Shown: one piece after another, positions 9,465 to 17,550 of the stretch
How the letters are laid out: each line of letters opens with the position of its first letter
Numbering within the stretch: the first letter of the stretch is position 1
Assembly (NCBI GenBank): GCA_044359525.1
Contig: JBIKLY010000004.1
Coordinates: 11,845-75,844, forward strand
Direction of reading: 5' to 3'
DNA length: 64,000 bases
Source of the DNA: CAJBIL01 sp044359525
GTDB taxonomy: Bacteria > Pseudomonadota > Gammaproteobacteria > Burkholderiales > Rhodocyclaceae
Translations under genes and position numbers: made by a program
The notes under the pieces: generated by a model
Database searches by the model: none
Seen by the model: the letters and a program-made list of their open reading frames with translations, nothing else
Told to the model about the DNA's origin: nothing

Positions 9465-10184
9465 GTGATAAAGCAAATTGCAAAGCGCGTGTCTCCTCTG
9501 GTCTTGGCTGCCGCTTTTGCCGGCGGTCTGAGCGGTTGCGCGACGACCGCGAATAACCCGAAAGATCCTCTTGAAGGTTTCAACCGTGCGATGTTTACGG
9601 TTAACGAGGGAATTGACGTCGTCCTCAAGCCGGTTGCCGAAGGCTACGATGCCGCCGCACCGCTGCCGGTCAAGGTCGTGGTCGGCAACTTCTTCGGCAA
9701 TATCGGGGACGTCTGGACGGCGCTGAACAATCTGCTGCAAGGCAAACCCGGCGAAGCTTTATCGGATCTTGGCCGGGTTCTGGTCAATAGCACGGTTGGC
9801 ATTGGCGGCGCATTTGACGTTGCCAGCGAAATGGGTATGGAAAAGCACGCCGAAGACTTCGGTCAGACCATGGGCTCGTGGGGCGTTCCGGATGGCCCGT
9901 ATTTCTACTGGCCGATCATCGGGCCGCGCACGACGCGCGATACCCTCGGCTGGGGTGTTGATACTTATGTCGACCCCGTCTTGCGTCTGGATGATGTCGC
10001 CTTGCGCAACACGCTGGCCGGTGTTCGCTTGATCGATACCCGCGCCAGCCTACTCGCCTCCGACAAGGTGGTTGAGGAAGCCGCGTTTGACAAATACAAC
10101 TACATTCGTGATGCCTATCTGCAGCATCGCCGCAGTGAGATCTATGACGGCAACCCGCCGCGTGAAAAGATCGATTTGAATTAG
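9465..10184 (+). CDS. mlaA: MlaA (VacJ) outer-membrane lipoprotein
   Basis: Outer-membrane lipoprotein that removes phospholipids from the outer leaflet and passes them to MlaC. The signal peptide carries lipobox LSGC (Cys at residue 25). The MlaA core follows: DPLEGFNRAMFTVNEGID, then GVPDGPYFYWPIIGPRTTRD. The GTG start is preceded by AAGGA at good spacing. In E. coli mlaA lies away from the mla operon; here it is placed between mlaD and mlaC, so the outer- and inner-membrane halves are co-transcribed. Confidence 0.93.
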   Translation: MIKQIAKRVSPLVLAAAFAGGLSGCATTANNPKDPLEGFNRAMFTVNEGIDVVLKPVAEGYDAAAPLPVKVVVGNFFGNIGDVWTALNNLLQGKPGEALSDLGRVLVNSTVGIGGAFDVASEMGMEKHAEDFGQTMGSWGVPDGPYFYWPIIGPRTTRDTLGWGVDTYVDPVLRLDDVALRNTLAGVRLIDTRASLLASDKVVEEAAFDKYNYIRDAYLQHRRSEIYDGNPPREKIDLN

Positions 10185-10249
10185 ACCAAGTCATCTGCTG
10201 GCTGTGTATTGCGTTAATGATTGATGAAAATATTTACTGAGAGATGTTT

Positions 10250-10864
10250 ATGAAGCTGCTGCTGTCACTGGTTTTTGCCCTGTTTTTTGCTGCCGGCACT
10301 GCCATCGCACAAGAGAACGGTCCGGACGTCCTCGTCAAGAAAGTGACTGACGATGTGCTGACCGTTGTGCGTCATGACAAGGATATCCAGAACGGCAATG
10401 CTGTGAAGGCAATGGCTCTGGTCGAAACCAAGGTGCTTCCGCATTTCAATTTTCAGCACATGACCGCGCTGGCGATGGGGCGTGACTGGAGCAAGGCCTC
10501 ACCTGAGCAGAAGAAGCGTTTGGCCGATGAATTCAAAACGCTGCTGGTCCGGACTTACTCCAATTCCCTGACTTCCTTCAAGAATCAGACAGTAGCCTAC
10601 AAGCCTACCAAGCTGCAGGGTGGCGAAACCGACGTGGTTGTCAAAACCGAGATACTGCAGCCGGGCAACAAACCGGTTCAGCTGGACTATGCGCTGGAAA
10701 AAATCGGTGACAGCTGGAAAGTTTACGATGTCATTGTTGCCGGTATCAGCTTGGTCACCAATTATCGTGACACCTTCACGCAGGAAGTTCGGGCCAACGG
10801 TGTTGACGGCCTGATCCAGTTGCTCGCAAACAAAAACAAGCAGCTTGAAGCCGGCAAGAAATGA
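10250..10864 (+). CDS. mlaC: MlaC, periplasmic phospholipid-binding protein
   Basis: Periplasmic shuttle between MlaA and MlaFEDB. It has a cleavable signal peptide (KLLLSLVFALFFAAGTAIAQ) and the Tol-Tol-type MlaC domain (VETKVLPHFNFQHMTALAMG, then EFKTLLVRTYSNSL). The ATG at 10250 has GAGAG about 7 nt upstream; an ATG six bases earlier overlaps that Shine-Dalgarno and is less likely. Length is 204 residues, normal for the family. The stop overlaps the mlaB start by 4 nt. Confidence 0.92.
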   Translation: MKLLLSLVFALFFAAGTAIAQENGPDVLVKKVTDDVLTVVRHDKDIQNGNAVKAMALVETKVLPHFNFQHMTALAMGRDWSKASPEQKKRLADEFKTLLVRTYSNSLTSFKNQTVAYKPTKLQGGETDVVVKTEILQPGNKPVQLDYALEKIGDSWKVYDVIVAGISLVTNYRDTFTQEVRANGVDGLIQLLANKNKQLEAGKK

Positions 10865-11151
10865 TCGAACAATCGGGCGATAGCCTGCGTGTCACCGTAC
10901 CGATGGTCATTGCCAATGCCGGCGCCCTGCTAAAAGCAGGGCGCAGTTTTTTGCAACCCGGCCGGGGCGCTGTAACCGTATTCGACCTTTCTGCCGTCCA
11001 GGAATCGGATTCCTCTGCGCTGACCCTGGTGTTTGCATGGCTGCGTACCGCGCGCGAGCGTGGCGTGACCATGCGTATTGCCAACCCGCCAGCGAGCATG
11101 ATCAGTCTGGCATCGCTTTATACAATTTCTGATTTTCTCCCGCTCGCCTGA
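10861..11151 (+). CDS. mlaB: MlaB, STAS-domain subunit
   Basis: Small cytoplasmic STAS-domain protein (96 residues) that binds MlaF and supports its ATPase activity. The STAS core VFDLSAVQESDSSALTLVFA with its Ser pair is clear. ATGA overlap with mlaC. It closes the mla run (F-E-D-A-C-B). Confidence 0.9.
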   Translation: MIEQSGDSLRVTVPMVIANAGALLKAGRSFLQPGRGAVTVFDLSAVQESDSSALTLVFAWLRTARERGVTMRIANPPASMISLASLYTISDFLPLA

Positions 11152-11186
11152 CCGGCGAGTGCGGCTTTGCCTGGACTTCAGGTGCC

Positions 11187-12134
11187 ATGGGTGTTGCAGT
11201 TTCCATTGAGCAGGTAGAAAAGCGCTTCGGTCGCCTGAAAGCGCTCGACGGCGTTTCGCTGCAAATTGCCGAGGGAGAGTTTTTCGGGCTGCTCGGCCCG
11301 AATGGTGCCGGGAAGACCACACTGATTTCCTGTCTTGCCGGCCTCGTACGGCCCGATGCCGGGCGTCTCAGTGTCCTCGGCTGCGATGTCGTTGCCGATT
11401 ACCGTGCGGCGCGCCGCTTGCTCGGTATCGTGCCGCAGGAACTCGTCTTCGACCCGTTTTTTTCGGTGCGTGAAACCTTGCGTATCCAGTCCGGTTACTT
11501 CGGCATCCGCAACAACGATGACTGGATTGATGAAATTCTGGCTAACCTGGACCTGACCTCGCGGGCCGATACCAATATGCGCCGCCTGTCGGGTGGCATG
11601 AAACGTCGTGTGCTGGTGGCGCAGGCGCTGGTGCACAAGCCGCCGGTAATCGTGCTCGATGAACCCACTGCCGGCGTCGATGTGGAGTTGCGCCAGGGCC
11701 TGTGGCAGTTTGTTCAGCGACTTAACCGTGAAGGGCATACGGTGATTCTGACCACCCATTACCTCGAGGAGGCTGAAGCGCTCTGCGGGCGTATCGCCAT
11801 GCTCAAGCAGGGGCGCGTGGTTGCCCTTGATACAACGAATAATCTGCTGGCGCGTTTCTCACGCCATACCCTGAGTGTCCGTCTGGCGGCTGAAAACGTA
11901 TTGCCGGTGGCTTTGCGTGCGCGGGCAAGCGAAAGTAATGGTTGCCATGTATTTCGCCTGGCCGGCTTTGCCGAGGTCGAGCCCCTGTTGCGCGAGCTGC
12001 GTGAAGCCGCGTGTGTGATTGACGACCTGCGCTTGACGCAGGCCGACCTCGAAGACGTTTTTGTCGGCGTGATGCAGAGCGAAGATGAGGCAGGCAGCAC
12101 CAGGGGCAATACGATGACAGGCGCCGTGCCGTGA
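11187..12134 (+). CDS. yadG: ABC transporter ATP-binding protein, YadG-type
   Basis: ATPase of an ABC-2 export system, 315 residues, with Walker A GPNGAGKTT, signature RLSGGMKRR and Walker B PVIVLDEPTAGVD. The nearest named family is YadG; the exported substrate is unknown. It starts 35 nt after mlaB and overlaps its permease gene by 4 nt. Co-location with mla, ibaG and murA suggests an envelope role, which is inference. Confidence 0.85.
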   Translation: MGVAVSIEQVEKRFGRLKALDGVSLQIAEGEFFGLLGPNGAGKTTLISCLAGLVRPDAGRLSVLGCDVVADYRAARRLLGIVPQELVFDPFFSVRETLRIQSGYFGIRNNDDWIDEILANLDLTSRADTNMRRLSGGMKRRVLVAQALVHKPPVIVLDEPTAGVDVELRQGLWQFVQRLNREGHTVILTTHYLEEAEALCGRIAMLKQGRVVALDTTNNLLARFSRHTLSVRLAAENVLPVALRARASESNGCHVFRLAGFAEVEPLLRELREAACVIDDLRLTQADLEDVFVGVMQSEDEAGSTRGNTMTGAVP

Positions 12135-12883
12135 TCGAATTCCGTACGCTGCTCTACAAAGAGGTTTTGCGCTTCTGGAAGGTGGGCTTCCAGACGGTGG
12201 CTTCGCCCGTGCTCAGTGCCCTGCTTTATCTGCTGATCTTTTCGCATGTGCTCGACGCGCATGTGCAGGTGAACGGCGTGCCTTACGCCGCCTTCCTGAT
12301 CCCCGGGCTGGTCATGATGTCACTGGTGCAGAATGCCTTTGCCAATAGTTCGTCAAGCCTGATCCAGTCGAAGATCACCGGCAGCGTCGTGTTTGTGCTC
12401 TTGCCGCCAATCTCCTACGTCGAATTTTTCCTTGCCTATGTCGTCGCGGCATTGCTGCGGGGCCTCATGGTCGGCCTTGGCGTGCTGGTCGTCACCAGCT
12501 GGTTTGCGCCGCTGACCTTTGTTGCGCCGTTGTGGATTTTGACATTTGCCGTGCTGGGTGGCGGTATTCTCGGCGCTTTCGGCATGATCGCCGGTATCTG
12601 GGCCGACAAATTTGACCAGCTGGCCGGCTTCCAGAATTTTCTGATCATGCCGCTGACCATGCTTTCCGGTGTCTTTTATTCGATCCACTCACTTCCCGGA
12701 TTCTGGCAGCAGGTGTCGCACCTCAATCCCGTGTTCTATATGATTGACGGCTTTCGATACGGTTTTTTCGGCGTCTCCGATGTGTCGCCGGAGCGCAGCC
12801 TGATCGTTGTCGGCACCAGCTTTTTGGTAGTTTCTGTTGCAACGTTGATGCTGCTACGTAGCGGTTATAAATTGAGGTACTGA
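12131..12883 (+). CDS. yadH: ABC-2 type permease, YadH-type
   Basis: Membrane partner of the preceding ATPase, 250 residues with about six hydrophobic segments (for example VASPVLSALLYLLIFSHVL and GGGILGAFGMIAGIWADKF). The ABC-2 permease pattern (QNFLIMPLTMLSGVFYSI near residue 170) is present. GTG start in a GTGA overlap with the ATPase stop. Substrate not deducible. Confidence 0.85.
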   Translation: MIEFRTLLYKEVLRFWKVGFQTVASPVLSALLYLLIFSHVLDAHVQVNGVPYAAFLIPGLVMMSLVQNAFANSSSSLIQSKITGSVVFVLLPPISYVEFFLAYVVAALLRGLMVGLGVLVVTSWFAPLTFVAPLWILTFAVLGGGILGAFGMIAGIWADKFDQLAGFQNFLIMPLTMLSGVFYSIHSLPGFWQQVSHLNPVFYMIDGFRYGFFGVSDVSPERSLIVVGTSFLVVSVATLMLLRSGYKLRY

Positions 12884-12886
12884 ACC

Positions 12887-13132
12887 ATGATGCACCCTGA
12901 GCAAGTCCAGAAACTTATCGCCGCGGGTTTGCCCTGCGAACACCTGCAGGTCGAAGGCGATGGCCATCACTTCGAGGCAGTGATTGTCAGCGCCGAGTTT
13001 GTCGGCAAAAGCCGTGTTCAGCGCCAGCAGCGGGTGAATGAGGTATTGCGCACGCACTTCAATAGCGGTGAATTACACGCCTTGTCGATGAAGACGCACA
13101 CCCCGGAAGAATGGAGCGCGAGTCGTGGATAA
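12887..13132 (+). CDS. ibaG: BolA-family protein IbaG
   Basis: Small BolA-like protein (81 residues) with the core CEHLQVEGDGHHFEAVIVS, which contains the Cys and His usually used to share an Fe-S cluster with a monothiol glutaredoxin. Two adjacent ATGs (12887, 12890) could serve as start. It lies between yadH and murA and overlaps murA by 8 nt; the ibaG-murA pairing is conserved in E. coli. Confidence 0.88.
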   Translation: MMHPEQVQKLIAAGLPCEHLQVEGDGHHFEAVIVSAEFVGKSRVQRQQRVNEVLRTHFNSGELHALSMKTHTPEEWSASRG

Positions 13133-14378
13133 GCTCATCATTCAGGGTGGCACGCCGCTCTCCGGCGAGGTCGCCATCTCCGGCGCAAAAAATGCAGCGC
13201 TGCCGATCCTCTGCGCCAGCCTGCTCTGTCCCGAGCCGCTGCAGCTGACCAACGTGCCGCATCTCAACGATATCTCGACCATGCTGCGCCTGATTGCGCA
13301 GATGGGCGTTGAGGTTACGATGGATGGCGCCGACGGACTGGTCCTTAACAGCCACGGCCTGAACAATCCGCTTGCGCCGTACGACATGGTGAAAACCATG
13401 CGTGCATCGATTCTCGTCCTCGGCCCGCTCGTCGCGCGCTGCGGCGAAGCCCGCGTCTCCCTGCCCGGCGGCTGCGCCATTGGCGCCCGCCCGGTTGACC
13501 AGCACATCAGGGGGCTGCAGGCGATGGGCGCCGAAGTCACCGTCGAGGCCGGCTATGTGCACGCCAAAGCCAAGCGACTGAAGGGCGCGCGCATCTGTAC
13601 CGACATGGTCACCGTCACCGGTACCGAAAACCTCATGATGGCCGCCGTGCTTGCCGAGGGTGAAACGATCATCGAAAACGCCGCGCGTGAACCAGAGGTC
13701 GTTGATCTGGCCAATTGCCTGATTTCGATGGGCGCGCAAATCTCCGGTGCCGGCTCCGATGTGATCCGCATTCGCGGCGTCGAACGCCTGCACGGCGCGC
13801 AGCACCGCATCATGCCCGACCGCATCGAGACCGGAACCTACCTCTGCGCAGCTGCCGCGTCCGGTGGCGAGGTGCGCCTGACACAAACGTCGGCCGCCTA
13901 TCTCGACACGGTTGTCGACAAACTGATGGATGCCGGCTGCGAGATCACCACCGAACGCGATGTCATTCATCTCAAGGCGCCGGCGCGCCTCAAGTCGGTC
14001 AGTCTGCGCACCGCGCCGTACCCGGCCTTTCCGACCGACATGCAAGCCCAGTTCATGGCCATCAACGCCGTCGCCGACGGCGTCGCAACAATTCGCGAGA
14101 CCATCTTCGAAAACCGTTTCATGCACGCCAATGAGCTGATGCGCCTCGGCGCCGACATTCAGATCGAAGGCAGCAATGCCATCGTGCGCGGCGTTTCGCA
14201 TCTCGAAGGCGCCACGGTGATGGCCACCGACCTGCGGGCCTCGGCCAGCCTCGTGATTGCCGGCCTCGTCGCACAAGGTGAAACCACCATCGACCGCATC
14301 TACCACCTCGATCGCGGCTACGAGCGGATCGATGAAAAACTGGCCAGGCTCGGTGCCAAGGTGAGAAGAGCGCACTGA
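13125..14378 (+). CDS. murA: UDP-N-acetylglucosamine 1-carboxyvinyltransferase MurA
   Basis: First committed enzyme of peptidoglycan synthesis, transferring enolpyruvate from PEP to UDP-GlcNAc. 417 residues with the N-terminal GAKNAALPIL, catalytic Cys117 in LPGGCAIGARPVDQH (the Cys that fosfomycin modifies) and MPDRIETGTYL. GTG start inside the 3' end of ibaG. The full-length active site suggests a functional enzyme. Confidence 0.96.
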   Translation: MDKLIIQGGTPLSGEVAISGAKNAALPILCASLLCPEPLQLTNVPHLNDISTMLRLIAQMGVEVTMDGADGLVLNSHGLNNPLAPYDMVKTMRASILVLGPLVARCGEARVSLPGGCAIGARPVDQHIRGLQAMGAEVTVEAGYVHAKAKRLKGARICTDMVTVTGTENLMMAAVLAEGETIIENAAREPEVVDLANCLISMGAQISGAGSDVIRIRGVERLHGAQHRIMPDRIETGTYLCAAAASGGEVRLTQTSAAYLDTVVDKLMDAGCEITTERDVIHLKAPARLKSVSLRTAPYPAFPTDMQAQFMAINAVADGVATIRETIFENRFMHANELMRLGADIQIEGSNAIVRGVSHLEGATVMATDLRASASLVIAGLVAQGETTIDRIYHLDRGYERIDEKLARLGAKVRRAH

Positions 14379-14449
14379 CGATCGGCCTGTCTGCGGGCCG
14401 CTTGGCAGTTTCACGGTAAAATCCGCTTTTTGCCACACGGGTCCGCGCC

Positions 14450-15121
14450 ATGTATGTCATTGCTCCCAGCATCCTCTCCGCCAACTTTGCCAAACTCGGC
14501 GAGGAGGTCGTCAATGTGATCGCCGCCGGCGCCGACTGGATTCACTTCGACGTGATGGACAATCATTACGTGCCCAACCTGACCATCGGTCCGCTGATCT
14601 GCGAGGCAATCCGCCCGCTGACGCAGGCGCCGATCGACGTGCATCTGATGGTCAAGCCGGTCGATCGCATCATCCCGGATTTTGCCAAAGCCGGCGCCAA
14701 CATCATCACCTTCCACCCGGAAGGCTCCGAACACGTGGACCGCACGCTCTCGCTGATCCGCGAAAGCGGCTGCCAGGCCGGCCTCGTCTTCAACCCGGCG
14801 ACGCCGCTTGACCACATGGACTACGTGATGGACAAGCTCGACGTCGTGCTCCTGATGAGCGTCAACCCCGGCTTCGGCGGGCAAAAATTCATCCCGGCAA
14901 CGCTCGCCAAGCTCAAGGCGGCGCGGGCAAAAATTGATGCCTACGAGCGCGAAAGCGGCCGGCGCATCCGCCTGGAAATCGACGGCGGCGTGAAAATTGA
15001 CAACATCGCCGAAATCGCCCGCGCCGGTGCCGATGCCTTTGTCGCCGGCTCGGCCATCTACGGCACGCCCGACTACAAGGCCACGATAGCCGCCATGCGC
15101 GCGGAACTGGCAAAAATCTAA
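14450..15121 (+). CDS. rpe: Ribulose-phosphate 3-epimerase
   Basis: Interconverts ribulose-5-phosphate and xylulose-5-phosphate. A 223-residue TIM barrel with IAPSILSANFAKLG, the metal site WIHFDVMDNHYVPN and VHLMVKP, the phosphate loop MSVNPGFGGQKF and LEIDGGV. It heads a run with gph and the trp genes, an order common in proteobacteria. An 88-bp hairpin repeat follows six bases after the stop. Confidence 0.96.
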   Translation: MYVIAPSILSANFAKLGEEVVNVIAAGADWIHFDVMDNHYVPNLTIGPLICEAIRPLTQAPIDVHLMVKPVDRIIPDFAKAGANIITFHPEGSEHVDRTLSLIRESGCQAGLVFNPATPLDHMDYVMDKLDVVLLMSVNPGFGGQKFIPATLAKLKAARAKIDAYERESGRRIRLEIDGGVKIDNIAEIARAGADAFVAGSAIYGTPDYKATIAAMRAELAKI

Positions 15122-15126
15122 AGCGA

Positions 15127-15214
15127 ACCACCAAGACACCAAGGGCACCAAGAAACACCAAGAAGTACGTTTGGTTTCCTTGGTGTAACTTGGTGCCCTT
15201 GGTGTCTTGGTGGT
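15127..15214. repeat. 88-bp ACCAAG hairpin repeat between rpe and gph
   Basis: Two 36-bp arms (15127-15162 and 15179-15214) are reverse complements at 34 of 36 positions around a 16-nt loop. Each arm is built from four copies of a 7-9 nt unit ending in ACCAAG. The right arm ends GGTGGT six bases before the gph ATG and may serve as its ribosome-binding site. The same arms flank the GxxExxY gene at 17.55-18.0 kb, and further copies lie at 55.85 and 58.75 kb. Confidence 0.93.
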
Positions 15215-15220
15215 GAAAAA

Positions 15221-15898
15221 ATGCACTTCAAATCCGTAACCATCGACCTCGACGGCACCCTGCTCGACACCATCGTCGACCTCGCCGATGCCTGCAACGC
15301 AATGCTCGTCGAGCTCGGCCAGCCGCAGCGTGACCTTGAGCAAATCCACAGCTTCGTCGGCAAAGGCATGGCGGTGCTCGTCGAGCGTTGTCTCACCTAC
15401 GGCGTGCCGCCCCACGAAGATTTGCTGAACCAGGCGATCAATCTCTTTCGCCGCCACTACACGCAAATCAACGGCCGCTCGGCGCGCATCTACCCCGGCG
15501 TGGTCGAAGGCCTCAATGCCCTGCGTAACCAAGGGCTGGCGCTCGCCTGCGTGACCAACAAGCCGGCTGCCTTCACCCTGCCTCTGCTCGAACGCGCGGG
15601 CCTGGCCGGCTACTTTCCGGTCGTCGTTTCCGGCGATACCCTGCCGCACAAAAAACCGCGTCCCGAACCGATCCTGCATGCCTGTGCCCTGATGAAGTCG
15701 ACGCCGAAAACCAACCTGCATATCGGCGACTCGGCCAACGACATCGACGCAGCGCGCGCTGCCGGCTGCCCGGTGCTCTGCGTTCCCTATGGCTACAACG
15801 AGGGGCGGGCAGTGGACAGCGCCGATTGCGATGCGCTAGTATCGAGCCTCCTTGAAGCCGCAGCGTGGATCGCCCGCACGGCAGCCCAAGCCACCTGA
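15221..15898 (+). CDS. gph: Phosphoglycolate phosphatase Gph
   Basis: HAD-superfamily phosphatase (225 residues) that removes 2-phosphoglycolate. Motif I DLDGTLLDT with the nucleophile Asp, motif II TNKP, motif III Lys in HKKPRPEP and motif IV IGDSANDIDAA are all intact. The gene is preceded immediately by a hairpin repeat whose GGTGGTG is the only Shine-Dalgarno-like sequence in range. Downstream is the trp leader. Confidence 0.93.
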   Translation: MHFKSVTIDLDGTLLDTIVDLADACNAMLVELGQPQRDLEQIHSFVGKGMAVLVERCLTYGVPPHEDLLNQAINLFRRHYTQINGRSARIYPGVVEGLNALRNQGLALACVTNKPAAFTLPLLERAGLAGYFPVVVSGDTLPHKKPRPEPILHACALMKSTPKTNLHIGDSANDIDAARAAGCPVLCVPYGYNEGRAVDSADCDALVSSLLEAAAWIARTAAQAT

Positions 15899-15920
15899 TA
15901 AGCGAACAGAGTTGATTGTG

Positions 15921-16013
15921 ATGAGCAAGAACACGGCGCAATTGAAGGAGAACGTTGCAGCCCGTGCCCGGGAGAATGATTCCTGGCGCGGCTGGCGCAC
16001 ATGGCGCCAGTAG
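15921..16013 (+). CDS. trpL: Probable trp operon leader peptide (Trp-rich, 30 aa)
   Basis: A short reading frame between gph and trpE. It starts at ATG 15921 and reads MSKNTAQLKE...ENDSWRGWRTWRQ, with three Trp codons in seven positions (residues 22, 25, 28) just before a TAG stop. That composition, 51 nt ahead of trpE, is what a transcription-attenuation leader looks like. The Trp codons overlap a hairpin (CTGGCGC 15990-15996 / GCGCCAG 16004-16010). I could not find a clear GC-rich terminator followed by a T-run before trpE, so the mechanism is unproven. Confidence 0.62.
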   Translation: MSKNTAQLKENVAARARENDSWRGWRTWRQ

Positions 16014-16064
16014 TTCTGCACGTCCGTACCCCCTTCTTCGCAGCACCGTTTTTGTGAGATTGCA

Positions 16065-17540
16065 ATGAACGAAACCGAATTCAATGCGCTGGCCGCCCAA
16101 GGCTACAACCGCATCCCCGTGACGCTTGAGACCTTCGCCGATCTCGACACGCCGCTCTCGATCTACCTTAAGTTAGCCAACGGCCCCTACACCTACCTGC
16201 TCGAATCGGTGCACGGCGGCGAGCGTTTCGGCCGCTACTCGATCATCGGCCTCGCCAGCCCGACGCGCATCGTCGTCAACGCCCATCAGGTGCTGGTGCT
16301 CAACGGCAACCGCATCGCCGAGCGCGAAGACGACACCAACCCGCTCGACTTCATCGGCAAGTACATGAAGCGCTTCCGCGCCGCGCCGTCGACCGGCCTG
16401 CCGCGCTTCTGCGGCGGCCTCGTCGGCTGTTTCGGCTACGACACTGTGCGCTATGTCGAAACGCGGCTGACGCGCACGCAGAAAGCGGACAACCTCGGCA
16501 CGCCCGACATCATCCTGCTGCTTTCCGAAGAAATTGCCGTCGTCGACAACCTCTCCGGCAAGCTGATGCTCGTCGTCTACGCCGAGCCCGGTGTTCCCGG
16601 CGCCTTCCAGAAGGCGCAACTGCGCCTCAAGGAACTGCTCGCCAAGCTGCGCGAACCGGCACGGATCCCCGTCGAAACGCCGAAGACTTCGCAGCCCGCC
16701 GTTTCGGTGTTCGGCGAAGCGCAGTTCAAGCAGGCCGTGCTCAAAGCCAAGCACTACATCACCGAGGGCGATGTCATGCAGGTCGTCCTCTCGCAGCGCA
16801 TGAGCAAGCCGCTCGCCGCCAGCCCGATGGCGCTCTACCGCTCGTTGCGCTCGCTCAATCCCTCGCCCTACATGTTCTATTTCGACTTCGAAGACTTCCA
16901 CGTCGTCGGTGCGTCGCCCGAGATTCTCGTTCGACTTGAAGGCGAAACCGTCACGGTGCGGCCGATCGCCGGCACGCGCAAGCGTGGCGCTACCTTCGAC
17001 GAGGATCAGGCGCTTGCCGCCGAGCTGCTCGCCGACGAGAAGGAGCGCGCCGAACACGTGCAACTGCTCGACCTCGGGCGTAACGATGCCGGCCGTGTCT
17101 CGCAGGTCGGCAGCGTCAAGCTCACCGAAAACATGCTCGTCGAGCGCTACTCGCACGTCATGCACATCGTCTCCAACGTCGAAGGCAAGCTGCAACCAGG
17201 GCTCAATGCGCTCGACGTACTGAAAGCGACCTTTCCCGCCGGCACCGTCTCCGGCGCGCCGAAAGTGCGGGCGATGGAAATCATCGACGAACTCGAACCC
17301 GTCAAGCGTGGTATCTACGCCGGCGCCGTCGGCTACCTCGGCTTCCACGGCGACATGGATCTGGCCATCGCCATCCGCACCGCCGTGATCAAGGACGGTC
17401 AGTTGCACGTCCAAGCCGGCGCCGGCATCGTCGCCGACTCCGACCCGACCTCCGAATGGATAGAAACCCAGAACAAAGCCCGCGCCGTCCTGCGCGCCGC
17501 TGAGCTGGCCGAGGCAGGGCTGGATACGCGGCTGGATTGA
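16065..17540 (+). CDS. trpE: Anthranilate synthase component I
   Basis: Converts chorismate to anthranilate with ammonia delivered by TrpG. 491 residues. The N-terminal part (YLLESVHGGERFGRYSIIG) carries the LLES-type region associated with Trp feedback binding. The chorismate-binding domain follows, with SPYMFYFDFEDFHVVGASPE, RPIAGTRKRG, LDLGRNDAGRVS and FPAGTVSGAPKVRAMEII. Preceded by the leader ORF. The next trp gene, trpG, is separated from it by an inserted GxxExxY gene instead of being adjacent. Confidence 0.96.
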   Translation: MNETEFNALAAQGYNRIPVTLETFADLDTPLSIYLKLANGPYTYLLESVHGGERFGRYSIIGLASPTRIVVNAHQVLVLNGNRIAEREDDTNPLDFIGKYMKRFRAAPSTGLPRFCGGLVGCFGYDTVRYVETRLTRTQKADNLGTPDIILLLSEEIAVVDNLSGKLMLVVYAEPGVPGAFQKAQLRLKELLAKLREPARIPVETPKTSQPAVSVFGEAQFKQAVLKAKHYITEGDVMQVVLSQRMSKPLAASPMALYRSLRSLNPSPYMFYFDFEDFHVVGASPEILVRLEGETVTVRPIAGTRKRGATFDEDQALAAELLADEKERAEHVQLLDLGRNDAGRVSQVGSVKLTENMLVERYSHVMHIVSNVEGKLQPGLNALDVLKATFPAGTVSGAPKVRAMEIIDELEPVKRGIYAGAVGYLGFHGDMDLAIAIRTAVIKDGQLHVQAGAGIVADSDPTSEWIETQNKARAVLRAAELAEAGLDTRLD

Positions 17541-17550
17541 CTAAAAGCGA

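Noticed and set aside
13059..15721. Long minus-strand frames opposite murA, rpe and gph
   Set aside because: Antisense to conserved enzymes, and the frames bridge unrelated genes.
16011..16064. Intrinsic terminator of a classical trp attenuator
   Set aside because: I found a TTTTT before trpE but no convincing GC-rich stem in front of it, so I do not annotate a terminator.
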